DNA from: Tractidigestivibacter montrealensis
GTDB lineage: Bacteria; Actinomycetota; Coriobacteriia; Coriobacteriales; Atopobiaceae
DNA length: 64,000 nt
Direction: 5' to 3'
Assembly: GCF_024741235.1 (NCBI RefSeq)
Contig: NZ_JANSKA010000001.1
Span: 665,598 to 729,597, forward strand
Shown: positions 1 to 8,900 of the stretch, piece after piece
Numbering within the stretch: the stretch's first letter is position 1
How the letters are laid out: every line of letters starts with the position of its first letter
Notes under the pieces: generated by a model
Seen by the model: only the letters and a program-made list of their open reading frames with translations
What the model was told of the DNA's origin: nothing
The model's database searches: none
Translations under genes and position numbers: made by a program

Positions 1-201
1 GACCGTTTTGAAGGCAACGTCGCCGTTGTGGAGGCGGGTCTGGGTCACATGCGCAATGTGTCGCGATCGCAGCTTCCGCCGGGAACCCGCGAGGGTGACG
101 TTCTCATGTTTGACGGGCGCGCATACCACAAGAACGCTGAGGCCACGGGCGAGAGAAGCGCCGCGATGCGCTCGCGCACGCACAGGCTCTTCGGGGACTA
201 G
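1..201 (+). CDS. DUF3006 family protein, 3' end only
   Basis: The frame is open from the first base and stops with TAG at 199-201, leaving 66 residues of a gene that begins outside the window. It opens with DRFEGNVAVVE and continues with LPPGTREGDVL. That RFEG...AVVE, LP.G..EGDVL pattern is typical of DUF3006, a small beta-rich family of unknown function often encoded beside ComEC-like metallo-hydrolases. The C-terminal part is short and basic. No function can be assigned. The family call rests on motif recall without a search. Confidence 0.6.
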   Translation, partial: DRFEGNVAVVEAGLGHMRNVSRSQLPPGTREGDVLMFDGRAYHKNAEATGERSAAMRSRTHRLFGD

Positions 202-264
202 CGCGCTTTTTCAGCGGATCACAACGTCCCGTTCGATAGTGCCTTTTCATGCAGACACAGCAGC

Positions 265-303
265 GGGGCGGGCACGCAACAACGTGTCCGCCCCACATTG
301 TTT
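265..303. terminator. hairpin between convergent DUF3006 gene and argH
   Basis: GGGGCGGGCAC pairs with GTGTCCGCCCC (one G-T pair) around an 8-base loop, followed on the plus strand by ACATTGTTT. It lies between two convergent genes and could stop transcription from either side. Confidence 0.55.
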
Positions 304-319
304 CCCGGCCTAGGAAGCC

Positions 320-1705
320 CTACCGACCCTCGTCGGCTGCCAGGCGCTCCTTGGCCTCGCCAAGCTGTGCGCGCACGGCCGCCTCACCCGTACCGCCATA
401 GGTCACGCGGGCATTGGCAATGCCCGCAGGATCAAGGTCCTGGGCAATGTCATCCCCAAAGAGGGGGCTCGCCGCCTGGAACTCCTCTGCCGTCAGGTCC
501 TCAAGACCCTTTCCGTGCTTCTCACAGTAGAGCACCAGCTTACCCACAACCTCATGCGCCTCGCGGAAGGGCATGCCCTTCTTGGCCAGGTAGTCGGCAA
601 CATCCGTGGCAGCGGTGAAGCCCTTGCCTGCCTGCGCAAGCATGGTGCTGGCGTTCACGGTCATGGTCTCGAGCATCCCGGAGGCAATCGCCATGCAGTC
701 GAGCAAGGTCTTGGCCGCATCGGCAGGGCCCTCTTTGCACTCCTGGAGGTCCTTGTTGTAGGCAAGCGGGAGCGACTTCATGGTGGTGAGCAGCGCCATG
801 AGGTCACCGTAGACACGGCCGGTCTTGCCGCGCGTAAGCTCGGCAAAGTCTGGGTTCTTCTTCTGCGGCATGATGGACGAGCCGGTGGAGTAGCTGTCCG
901 AGAGCGTGATGAAGCCAAACTCCGTGCTGCTCCACAGGACGATCTCCTCGCACAGGCGCGAGAGGTGCATCATGCTTACGGCGCAGGCGTAGTCGAGGTC
1001 GAGCAGGTAGTCGCGGTCCGAGACGGCGTCCATCGAGTTGGGAATCGCATGGTCAAAGCCCAGGAGCCGGGTAGTGTAGTCGCGGTCGAGCGGATAGGTG
1101 GTGCCAGTAAGCGCAGCCGATCCCAGCGGGTTGGCGTCGGCTGCAGTGCGAGCAGCGACAAGACGTGTGTAGTCGCGCGAGAACATCCAGAAGTACGCCA
1201 GCATGTGGTGCGAGAAGAGCACTGGCTGCGCGTGCTGCAGGTGCGTGTACCCCGGCATCACCACGCCCAGGTTCTTCTCGGCAACGCTCAATAGAGTGCG
1301 ACGCAGCTCGACGTTACCCTCGAGAAGCTCCGCGCAGAGCCGCTTGGCGTAGAGACGTATGTCGGTCGCCACCTGGTCGTTGCGCGAGCGGCCCGTGTGA
1401 AGGCGCGCGCCAGGCGTACCGATGTCTGCGGTGAGGGCCTTCTCGACGGCCATGTGGACGTCCTCGTCGTTAACGTCCCAGGCAAAGGTGCCGTTCGCAA
1501 TCTCCCCCGAGATCTTCTCCAGGCCAGCGTCGATGGCTGCGGCATCGTCGCCGGAGATGATACCCTGCTTGGCCAGCATCTTGGCGTGCGCGCGAGAGCC
1601 CTTGATGTCCTCCTGCGCCATGGCCTTGTCGTCCTCGAGCGATGCGCCAAACTCCTGCGTGAAGGCATCGACGCCCTTCTCGAACCTACCGCCCCACAGT
1701 GCCAT
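320..1705 (-). CDS. argH: argininosuccinate lyase
   Basis: Splits argininosuccinate into arginine and fumarate, the last step of arginine synthesis, in the cytosol as a homotetramer. The 461-residue length is normal for the fumarase/aspartase superfamily. The family signature GSSIMPQKKNP is intact near residue 280, and the N-terminal MALWGGRFEKG is typical of ArgH. The ATG at 1705 follows a GAGAGGGG ribosome site. argG lies about 160 bases upstream on the same strand, so the pair may be co-transcribed, although the gap leaves room for a separate promoter. Confidence 0.97.
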   Translation of the reverse strand: MALWGGRFEKGVDAFTQEFGASLEDDKAMAQEDIKGSRAHAKMLAKQGIISGDDAAAIDAGLEKISGEIANGTFAWDVNDEDVHMAVEKALTADIGTPGARLHTGRSRNDQVATDIRLYAKRLCAELLEGNVELRRTLLSVAEKNLGVVMPGYTHLQHAQPVLFSHHMLAYFWMFSRDYTRLVAARTAADANPLGSAALTGTTYPLDRDYTTRLLGFDHAIPNSMDAVSDRDYLLDLDYACAVSMMHLSRLCEEIVLWSSTEFGFITLSDSYSTGSSIMPQKKNPDFAELTRGKTGRVYGDLMALLTTMKSLPLAYNKDLQECKEGPADAAKTLLDCMAIASGMLETMTVNASTMLAQAGKGFTAATDVADYLAKKGMPFREAHEVVGKLVLYCEKHGKGLEDLTAEEFQAASPLFGDDIAQDLDPAGIANARVTYGGTGEAAVRAQLGEAKERLAADEGR

Positions 1706-1863
1706 GCGTGCCCCTCTCGATACCGTGCCAGTGTGCCTGCTAGCTTACCGCAACAGCTCGCGGAAACGAGCTGGTAGAAAAGCCGCCGCCGGGAACCCCG
1801 ACGGCGGCAGCGCTTTCCGCGTGCTTCTCGGACAGGCCGAGTCTATCCTGCCCGATAGCGAAT

Positions 1864-3084
1864 CTACTGCAGCTTGGAGCCGGGGCCCTGGACGCGAGAC
1901 CAGGTCTTGGACTGCAGGCCGTGGATGGTGATGAAGCCCTTGGAGGCCGTGTGGTCAAAGGTGTCGCCCTCGTCGTAGGTGGCCAGGTTGTAATCGTACA
2001 GGCTGTACGGCGAGCGCAGGCCGTCGACGAACAGGCCACCCTTGCAGAGCTTGATGCGCACCTCGCCAGTGACGTACTTCTGGGTGTAAGCGTTGTACGC
2101 GTCGATGGCCTCGCGGTTCTGCGAGTACCAGAGGCCGCGGTAGACCGTGGAAGCCCACTCGACGTCGAGCTTGGCCTTCTGCTTCAGGGTCTCGGCGTCG
2201 AGGCACAGGGTCTCGAGCGACTGGTGGGCCTGGATGAGCAGCAGAGCGGCGGGGCACTCGTAGCACTCGCGGCTCTTGATGCCCACGACGCGGTCCTCGA
2301 TCATGTCGATGCGGCCAAAGCCGTTGCGACCGGCAATCTCGTTGGCCTCGATGATGCAGTCGAGCAGCGATAGCTTCTCGCCGTTGATCGAGACGGGCAG
2401 GCCGCCCTCAAAGCCAATAACCACGGTCTCGGGGTCGGCGGGGCAGTCCTCGGGGTTCTTGGTCATCGTCCAGATGTCCGCGGGCGGCTCGTTCCAGGTG
2501 TCCTCGAGCACGCCGCACTCGATGGCGCGGCCCCACAGGTTGTCGTCGATGGAGTAGGGCTTCTTGTGGGTGGTGGGCACGGGCACGCCGTGGGCCTTGG
2601 CCCACTCCATCTCGGAGTCACGCGTGGTGAGATCCCACTCGCGCACAGGCGCGATGATCTCGAGGGACGGGTCAAGCGCACGGATGGAGGTCTCGAAGCG
2701 CACCTGGTCGTTGCCCTTGCCAGTGCAGCCGTGAGCGATGTACTTGGCACCGTACTCGTGCGCGATGTCCACGAGGTGCTTGGAGATGATGGGGCGAGAA
2801 AGCGCGGAGAGCAGCGGGTAGATGCCCTCGTACTTGCCGTTTGCCCAGATGGCCTTGGAGACGATTGTCTCGGCGTACTCCTCGCGCATGTCGACTGCCT
2901 CGGAGGCGATGGCGCCCATGTCGAGGGCCTTCTGCTTGATCCAGGAGAGGTCCTTCTCGTCCTGGCCTACGTTGCCGCAGATGGCGATGACGTCCATGTT
3001 CTTCTCGACCTGCAGCCACTTCACGATGACGGACGTGTCCAGACCACCGGAATACGCGAGGACGACCTTTTCCTTCTCAGCCAT
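1864..3084 (-). CDS. argG: argininosuccinate synthase
   Basis: Joins citrulline and aspartate with ATP to make argininosuccinate. The N-terminal ATP-pyrophosphatase (PP-loop) motif YSGGLDTS sits at residues 11-18, and the 406-residue length is normal. The ATG at 3084 follows AAAGGTGC. It is upstream of argH on the same strand, giving the final two steps of arginine synthesis. No other arg genes occur in the window, so the rest of the pathway, or a citrulline source, must lie elsewhere. Confidence 0.97.
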   Translation of the reverse strand: MAEKEKVVLAYSGGLDTSVIVKWLQVEKNMDVIAICGNVGQDEKDLSWIKQKALDMGAIASEAVDMREEYAETIVSKAIWANGKYEGIYPLLSALSRPIISKHLVDIAHEYGAKYIAHGCTGKGNDQVRFETSIRALDPSLEIIAPVREWDLTTRDSEMEWAKAHGVPVPTTHKKPYSIDDNLWGRAIECGVLEDTWNEPPADIWTMTKNPEDCPADPETVVIGFEGGLPVSINGEKLSLLDCIIEANEIAGRNGFGRIDMIEDRVVGIKSRECYECPAALLLIQAHQSLETLCLDAETLKQKAKLDVEWASTVYRGLWYSQNREAIDAYNAYTQKYVTGEVRIKLCKGGLFVDGLRSPYSLYDYNLATYDEGDTFDHTASKGFITIHGLQSKTWSRVQGPGSKLQ

Positions 3085-3535
3085 GTTGGTGCACCTTTCT
3101 GTTGTTGGGCCTTGATACCCCTTGCAGACATGCGAACAAACGAGCGCCGTGGTTGTTTCGCGACGTCACGAAGGGCCCCCGATCGTGCCGGGCACTGCTG
3201 GGTGCCTTGTCTAGAACTGTCTGTGACGAGTAGGACGACAAGAACCTATGCCAGCGCACGCGACATCGCGGGGCTGATTCGTCGGTTCTGGCGTCGAAGG
3301 GAGACCATGCCATGGCTGCGTGCAGTGCAAATCATGCGTTGGTCACCCCTTCAAAAAGTGGCGCGCGATATCTCGCGCGGCTGTCGTTGCTATGCGCGAC
3401 TATAGGCCCGCATGGGGTGGGCTGGCAAGCACGATCGAGAAAAGATTTCTGCTTGAAACAAACGGAGATACGGCAGCGAGGCGTTAGGCGGCCGCTACAT
3501 ACTTGGCACACCTGTTGGCGCACTTAACTTGTCTA
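3085..3535. other. intergenic region upstream of argG
   Basis: About 450 bases between argG and the tRNA-Lys terminator. It must carry the argG promoter on the minus strand. I see no reading frame with a ribosome site and a plausible product, and no convincing ArgR box. There are several short self-complementary stretches, such as GCGCGATATCTCGCGC near 3362, but none is followed by a T run. Confidence 0.4.
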
Positions 3536-3577
3536 AATAAAAAGGTCAACGAGATATGCTCGCTGACCTTTGTTTTT
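3536..3577 (-). terminator. terminator of tRNA-Lys
   Basis: Read on the minus strand, AAAGGTCAGCGAG pairs with CTCGTTGACCTTT (13 bp, one wobble) around a short loop and is followed by TTTTTATTT. It lies directly 3' of the tRNA gene. Confidence 0.85.
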
Positions 3578-3579
3578 AG

Positions 3580-3655
3580 TGGTGCGCCCTGAGGGGGTCG
3601 AACCCTCGACCTTGGGATTAAAAGTCCCCTGCTCTACCAACTGAGCTAAGAGCGC
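3580..3655 (-). tRNA. tRNA-Lys (TTT)
   Basis: The 76-base minus-strand sequence folds as a full cloverleaf. The acceptor GCGCTCT pairs with AGGGCGC, the discriminator is A and CCA is encoded. The anticodon loop CTTTTAA gives anticodon TTT. A small hairpin (CGTGGC-TTTG-GCCACG, 3660-3675) sits just 5' of the gene. Confidence 0.96.
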
Positions 3656-3712
3656 ATGTCGTGGCCAAAGCCACGTTAGCAGCGCAATTCTACCACGTGC
3701 CGAAGGCTGCCC

Positions 3713-4993
3713 CTACTCCCAGGGCCACTGGCCGTTGATGAACACCGGTGTCTCGGTACCATCGGCGGAGACGCCCCAGATGTTGAGGTCATCGGAGCCA
3801 ACCATGAAGTCAACGTGCGTGTGGCTCTGGTTGACGCCGGCGGCCATGAGCTGGTCCTTGTCCATCGAGAGGCCATCCTTCACGCACTCGGGGAAGCCCA
3901 TGCCAAGCGCAAGGTGGCAGCTGGCGTTCTCGTCGTACAGGGTGTCATAGAAGAGGATCCCGCTCTGGCGGATGGGCGTGTTCTTAGAGACAAGCGCCAC
4001 CTCGCCCAGGCGTACGGCATCCTCGTCCGTCTCGAGGATGTGCTGCAGGACATCCTTGCCCGCCTTGGCACCGTAGTCCACCACGGCACCGCCCTCGAAG
4101 CGCAGCCAGAAGTCACGAACGGTCTGCCCGTTGTGTACCAGCGGCAACGCGGAATACACAACGCCATCGACGCGCATGCGGTCGGGGGAGGTAAAGACCT
4201 CCTCGGTGGGGATATTGGGAAAGAAGACCGTGCCATCTTGGAGCCGGCCGGCGCCGCCCTCCCAGATGTGGCCCTCGGTAAGGCCAACCGTAAGGTTGGT
4301 GCCGTTGGAGGACTCATAGCGCAGCGCCGAGTAGTGCTTGCGATTGAGCATGCGCTTGGTCTGCTCAAACGAGGCGTTGTGCGTCTCCCAAGCGCTCTCG
4401 GGATCGTCTCCCTCGGCACGGGACGTCTCGAGGATGGCAACCCACAGGCGGTAGACCGCCTCGGCCGGGGAGAGCTCGGGGAATACCTCGCGAGCCCACG
4501 CGCTTACGGGAACGCCTGCAATGCACCAGGCGTTGCGCCCAAAGTCCATGCCATTGCGGAAGGACTTGCACTGCTCGTTGCGGGCGCGCGATGCGGTGGC
4601 CGGCTTGGCGGGGTCAATGCCCTTGAGCGACGACGGATCAGAGCCCTCGAGGAAGAGAAACGCGGCCCCGGCCTCTGCCAGGGAGTTGAGCTGCTCGCGC
4701 TGCCAGGAGGGAACCGTCTCGAACCATGCGGTTGGGACGTTCTCATAGGTCATCCGCGTCACCTGGTCGTCGTGCCAGATGACCGTCACGTGACCTGCGC
4801 CAACGCGATATGCAGCACGGACAACCCTGCGTGCAAAGTCAGCCCGCTCAACGGGTGCCGAGAGCACCAGCTCCTGCTCGGCATGAAGGGCAACGCCCTT
4901 CTTTACCAGCAGGTTTGCGTATCGGTCAAGCTGCTCCGAGATGGCCTCGGTTGCCAGGCGGCATTCTTCGTCCGTCATGGGGATGGCAGTCAT
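3713..4993 (-). CDS. M29 family aminopeptidase (AmpS/PepS type)
   Basis: A 426-residue metallo-aminopeptidase of family M29, which removes N-terminal residues from peptides in the cytosol using divalent metal. The C-terminal half carries the expected metal-site stretches, including EVALVSKNTPI, LALGMGF and NQSHTHVDFMVGS. The open frame runs further upstream, but that part would read through the terminator and tRNA-Gly gene at 5064-5171. The ATG at 4993, with AAAGGA upstream, is therefore the start. It stands alone between two tRNA genes on the same strand. Confidence 0.9.
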   Translation of the reverse strand: MTAIPMTDEECRLATEAISEQLDRYANLLVKKGVALHAEQELVLSAPVERADFARRVVRAAYRVGAGHVTVIWHDDQVTRMTYENVPTAWFETVPSWQREQLNSLAEAGAAFLFLEGSDPSSLKGIDPAKPATASRARNEQCKSFRNGMDFGRNAWCIAGVPVSAWAREVFPELSPAEAVYRLWVAILETSRAEGDDPESAWETHNASFEQTKRMLNRKHYSALRYESSNGTNLTVGLTEGHIWEGGAGRLQDGTVFFPNIPTEEVFTSPDRMRVDGVVYSALPLVHNGQTVRDFWLRFEGGAVVDYGAKAGKDVLQHILETDEDAVRLGEVALVSKNTPIRQSGILFYDTLYDENASCHLALGMGFPECVKDGLSMDKDQLMAAGVNQSHTHVDFMVGSDDLNIWGVSADGTETPVFINGQWPWE

Positions 4994-5063
4994 GGTAGTT
5001 CCTTTCGGGTTTGATACGTGCGTCCATACTTGGACGCTTGCTCTCATATGGGTTAGTACCCAT

Positions 5064-5086
5064 AAAAAGGGCCCCCGAAGGGGCCC
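5064..5086 (-). terminator. terminator of tRNA-Gly
   Basis: On the minus strand GGGCCCC, a TTCG tetraloop and GGGGCCC are followed by TTTTTAT, a textbook intrinsic terminator. It lies between tRNA-Gly and the aminopeptidase gene. Confidence 0.92.
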
Positions 5087-5096
5087 GACATATTTC

Positions 5097-5171
5097 TGGA
5101 GCGGGCAACGGGATTCGAACCCGCGGATGATGGCTTGGGAAGCCATTGCCTTACCACTTGGCGATGCCCGC
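5097..5171 (-). tRNA. tRNA-Gly (CCC)
   Basis: 75 bases on the minus strand. The acceptor GCGGGCA pairs with TGCCCGC, the discriminator is T and CCA is encoded. The anticodon stem ATGGC/GCCAT encloses TTCCCAA, so the anticodon is CCC. Confidence 0.95.
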
Positions 5172-5300
5172 ATGCGTGGTGATTCTATCACAGCCTACGG
5201 CTGGGGTGGTCTCACTCCACAAGTTGGCCGTTTGGACCTGCGACGAACGCCGTTGGACCGAGAGGCAACGACACCCGGTTGGGCCAGCTGCTCCACGTGG

Positions 5301-5675
5301 CTACAGATAGACGTCTGCCTCCTCGCGGCCAAACTTGTGCAGCAGCTCATGGCAGGGCCTGCAGGCTGCGCAGTCGCAGAACTTGGCGCCGGCCGCCTTG
5401 CGCTTCTCTGCGTGGGCGAGCATCTTGGCGGCACCCTCCTCACCAAAGACCTTCTTTCCCGTGTCGGATCCCGCAAATCCAATCAGGTTGTCGATGGTGG
5501 TCTGGTGCGCACTGATGGCGTCGAGCAGCCTGTTTGTGGCAGCGTCGGCGTTGTCGCCCCTGGCAATGGCGTCCTTCCAGGCCTGTGCGGCGCTCTTGGT
5601 CTCTGCCGAGGCAGATGGTGCGGCAAGCATCTCTTCGACCTTCGAGGCGGTGTAGTCGAGCAGCTCCTTATCCAT
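5301..5675 (-). CDS. small protein with C-terminal cysteine cluster
   Basis: I do not recognise this 124-residue protein. The N-terminal 85 residues are alanine-rich and predicted helical. The C-terminus holds CDCAACRPC followed by HELLHKFG, a C-x-C-x2-C-x2-C cluster with a nearby histidine that could bind zinc or another metal. The ATG follows GAGAGGGGAAACC, a strong ribosome site. It is a single gene between tRNA-Gly and the divergent adhesin gene. No signal peptide or membrane segment is visible, so it is probably cytosolic. Confidence 0.75.
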   Translation of the reverse strand: MDKELLDYTASKVEEMLAAPSASAETKSAAQAWKDAIARGDNADAATNRLLDAISAHQTTIDNLIGFAGSDTGKKVFGEEGAAKMLAHAEKRKAAGAKFCDCAACRPCHELLHKFGREEADVYL

Positions 5676-5934
5676 TCTGGTTTCCCCTCTCGAAACGTAA
5701 CGAGCAGTTGTACGGAATAGATATACCCGTCATCGCAACAACTTTCTCGCTACGGGTTTTGGCGAACCAAAGCCCTTTCGTGACACGAGCGTTTTCCCTG
5801 TTCAGATGCATAGCCTGAAAGAAAGCTGCCGGCTGCGGGACCGTTGGGTGCCAGCCCGGGGTCAATTTGGCGCAAGCCCCTCTCGGTAGCCTTGGCCTCC
5901 CTGATTTAGCCCATCGACACGCAAGGGAGGACGT
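5676..5934. promoter_or_regulatory. divergent promoter and long leader of the adhesin gene
   Basis: 259 bases between divergent genes. The half nearest the adhesin (about 5815-5925) is GC-rich with several complementary pieces (GCCGGC, GCCAGCCCGGGG, GGCGCAAGCCCC, GGTAGCC), suggesting a folded 5' leader. I could not match it to a known riboswitch class. A strong ribosome site, AAGGGAGGA, precedes the ATG. Confidence 0.3.
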
Positions 5935-8900
5935 ATGAGACAAGAGCAGGCACGAGAAATCGAAAAGGGCGAACGGCGCGCTCACGTGAGGAGAGACGCA
6001 CCGCGCTCGAGGCTGATTGGCGGAGACAAGCTGCGGGGCGGCCCTCACGTGGGGCCAGGACACGCGGGGAGGCGCTCGCTGTGGCAGGAGGTCCTGGCAA
6101 TTGCGCTGGCGGCCGTTCTCGCCGTCGAGCAGCTCATGGGCGGCGGCATCGCGCTAGACGGCATTGCCCTGGCGCAGTCGCCGGCCGCAGGCAACAAAAA
6201 CATTGGGTACCTGCACAACCCAGACGGCAGTAGATACATTAGCGACCTTCTCGGCGTCACGCGGCAACAGGTTGTGGACGAGCTCTCCACACACGAGCAT
6301 GACAGCTACTATCTGGGAACCCCCTACAAGGGAGTCCAGGAGACGGGCAACATGCCCCGGCCCAACGGCGATCCAGGCGCTTATTCTCCGGGCATGCAGT
6401 GCAACGGTTTTGTCGCCTATGTCCTCAACAAGGTGGGTGGCACGCCGTACCAGACCTTTGTGAACACAAATGTCCATCGAGGGACCTGGACGTCGCTGCT
6501 CAACTGGTTTGCCGTTTGCAGCAACAACGACGTAGTCTCGTACACGTTCGACTCCAAGGAGGAGTTGCTGGCATCGGGTCTGCTTCAGAAGGGAGACATC
6601 ATCTGCGCGGTTCCGTACTCGTCCGTGCTTCAGGCCGGGAAGGACGCCTACGGCAACACCGCCGATGACCACGTAGGATTCTTCTGGGGCAACGCTTCCG
6701 GGGAGGACCTCTTCTGGCACTCCGCACATCGGTCAAACGGTATAGGCTCCGGAGACTCGCTCATCAACGGAAACCAGATTTCCGCCATCTCACCCAAGTG
6801 CTATCCGTCCTGCTGGGTGCTGTTCCCCATGGGGCCAGCAAACGGCCAGGTGGAGCTTGGCAAACAGTCGGCTAACAAGTCGATCACAGATGGCAATGGC
6901 AGCTATTCGCTCCAAGGCGCGCAATACGGCCTCTACTCAGACGAGCAGTGCACACAGCTGGCGCAGTCTGCGACAACGGACGAGAGTGGACACGCCACCT
7001 TCGCAAGCGTACCAACGGGCAGCTACTACGTTCGCGAGATATATCCCTCGAAGGGCTACCTGCTTGACAAGCAGGTCTATCCCGTCTCTGTGAGCGCGGG
7101 CACAACAACGCAGGTAAAGGGTTCGCCCGTTGATGAGGTACCGGCAAGCGCACCGCACGCCGCCCTCGTGCAGAAGCTCGACGGCAAGACGGGAGGGGTG
7201 CCGCAAGGTAACGCTTCGCTGGCGGGGGCGCAGTTCACCGTCTCCTACTATGGGAACACCATCGGAGAGCTATCTGGTAATCCACTTCGTACCTGGGTCT
7301 TTGCAACTGACGAGGCTGGCATAGCAGCCTACAGCAACTCCCAGCTCGTGTCTGGAGACCCGCTCTTTGCCAATTCGAGAGGCGAGACGGTCTTCCCCTT
7401 GGGTACCTATGGCATCACAGAGACCAAGGCCCCCGAGGGCTACGCGCTCACGGACACGTCCACGCACGTTGCCATCGTTACGCTCGAGAACGGAACCGCC
7501 GTCTGGAAGGCCCTCGACGGGTGGAACAACACCAGCGCCGTGAAAGACGTACAGGGCAGAGGTATAAACGACGAGATCCTTCTCGGATCGATACGCGTGG
7601 GCAAGATAGACCACCAGCTCAGGGAGGGCGTGGCACAGGGCGATGCCACCCTGGCTGGAGCGCGCTTCCAGGTGCGCAACGTCTCTGACCACACCGTATG
7701 CGTGGACAACGTCACCTACGCCGTTGGTGAGGTCATCTCTGACCTTGAGCTGGTGACGGATGCCAGCGGTACGGCAACAAGTGGGAGCGTTCTTCCCTAC
7801 GGCACCTACGAGCTGCGAGAAGTCCAGCCGCCGGAGGGCTACGAGCTCAACTCTAGCTGGGTGGGCGTTGCTACGGTTACCGGGTCGAAGGACCCGGCCG
7901 ATGCCGGCACCGTAGACGAGACCGTCGAAAGGCCCCACACGCCTCCCGTGGTTAAGGTGGATATCAACCTGGGCTCAGATGGCCCGCAGGGAGATGCCAC
8001 CTTCGAGGGAACCGAGGTAAGCATTACCAACGCTTCCGAGGGGGACGTGGTCTACAACGACATGGCCATTGCTCCGGGAGAAGTGGTATGCACGCTCGCC
8101 GCCAACGCTGAGGGTAAGTTTCCCATCATCCAGCTCCCCTATGGCACGTACGTCCTCCGGGAGACAAAGGCTCCCGAGGGTTACCTTCTCAACGAGCAGT
8201 GGACCAAGACGATCTTGCTTCACGACGAGGGCGAGGAGACCGTCCAGCTTCCTGACACACCCGTCTCCGGAGGGCTCTACCTCGATAAGATCGACCACGA
8301 GCTTGCGACATCTGACCCCCAAGGAGACGCGTCTCTTGAGGGAGCGCACTTCCAGATAACCAACGAGTCCAAGCGTCCCGTGGTCATTTCTGGAATCGCC
8401 TACGCACCAGGAGAGGTTATCACGGGCATCGATCTTATGACCGACGCTCAGGGCCACGCAACGACAATGGCCAACCAGCTGCCCTATGGCAGCTACTCAG
8501 TGCGCGAGGTCGCGGCACCAAAGGGATACCTGCTCAACCAAACCTGGAAGGCAGAGGTGAGCATTACCGAGGAAGGAACCGTGGTCTCGGCTCAAGATCC
8601 CGTCAACGACCAGGTCATCCGTGGAGGAGTTCGCGTTGGCAAGGTTGATCGAGAGACTCTGGGCAGCATCCCACTTGGCTCCGCCACGCTTGCGGGCGCC
8701 ACGTTTGCGGTGACCAACGACTCCTCACATCCCGTTCTTGTCGGCGGTGCCACGATTAACCCGGGTGAAGTTGCCCTCACGCTGACCACAGACGAAAGCG
8801 GCACTGCATCTACCAGCACAGACGCACTTCCGTATGGTACCTATACCATTCGAGAGACCGCAGCACCGGCAGGATACCTCTTGGACAGCGAGGCAAGGCT

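Noticed and set aside
4994..5191. Upstream extension of the M29 aminopeptidase
   Set aside because: It would be translated through a terminator and the tRNA-Gly gene. ATG 4993 has a proper ribosome site.
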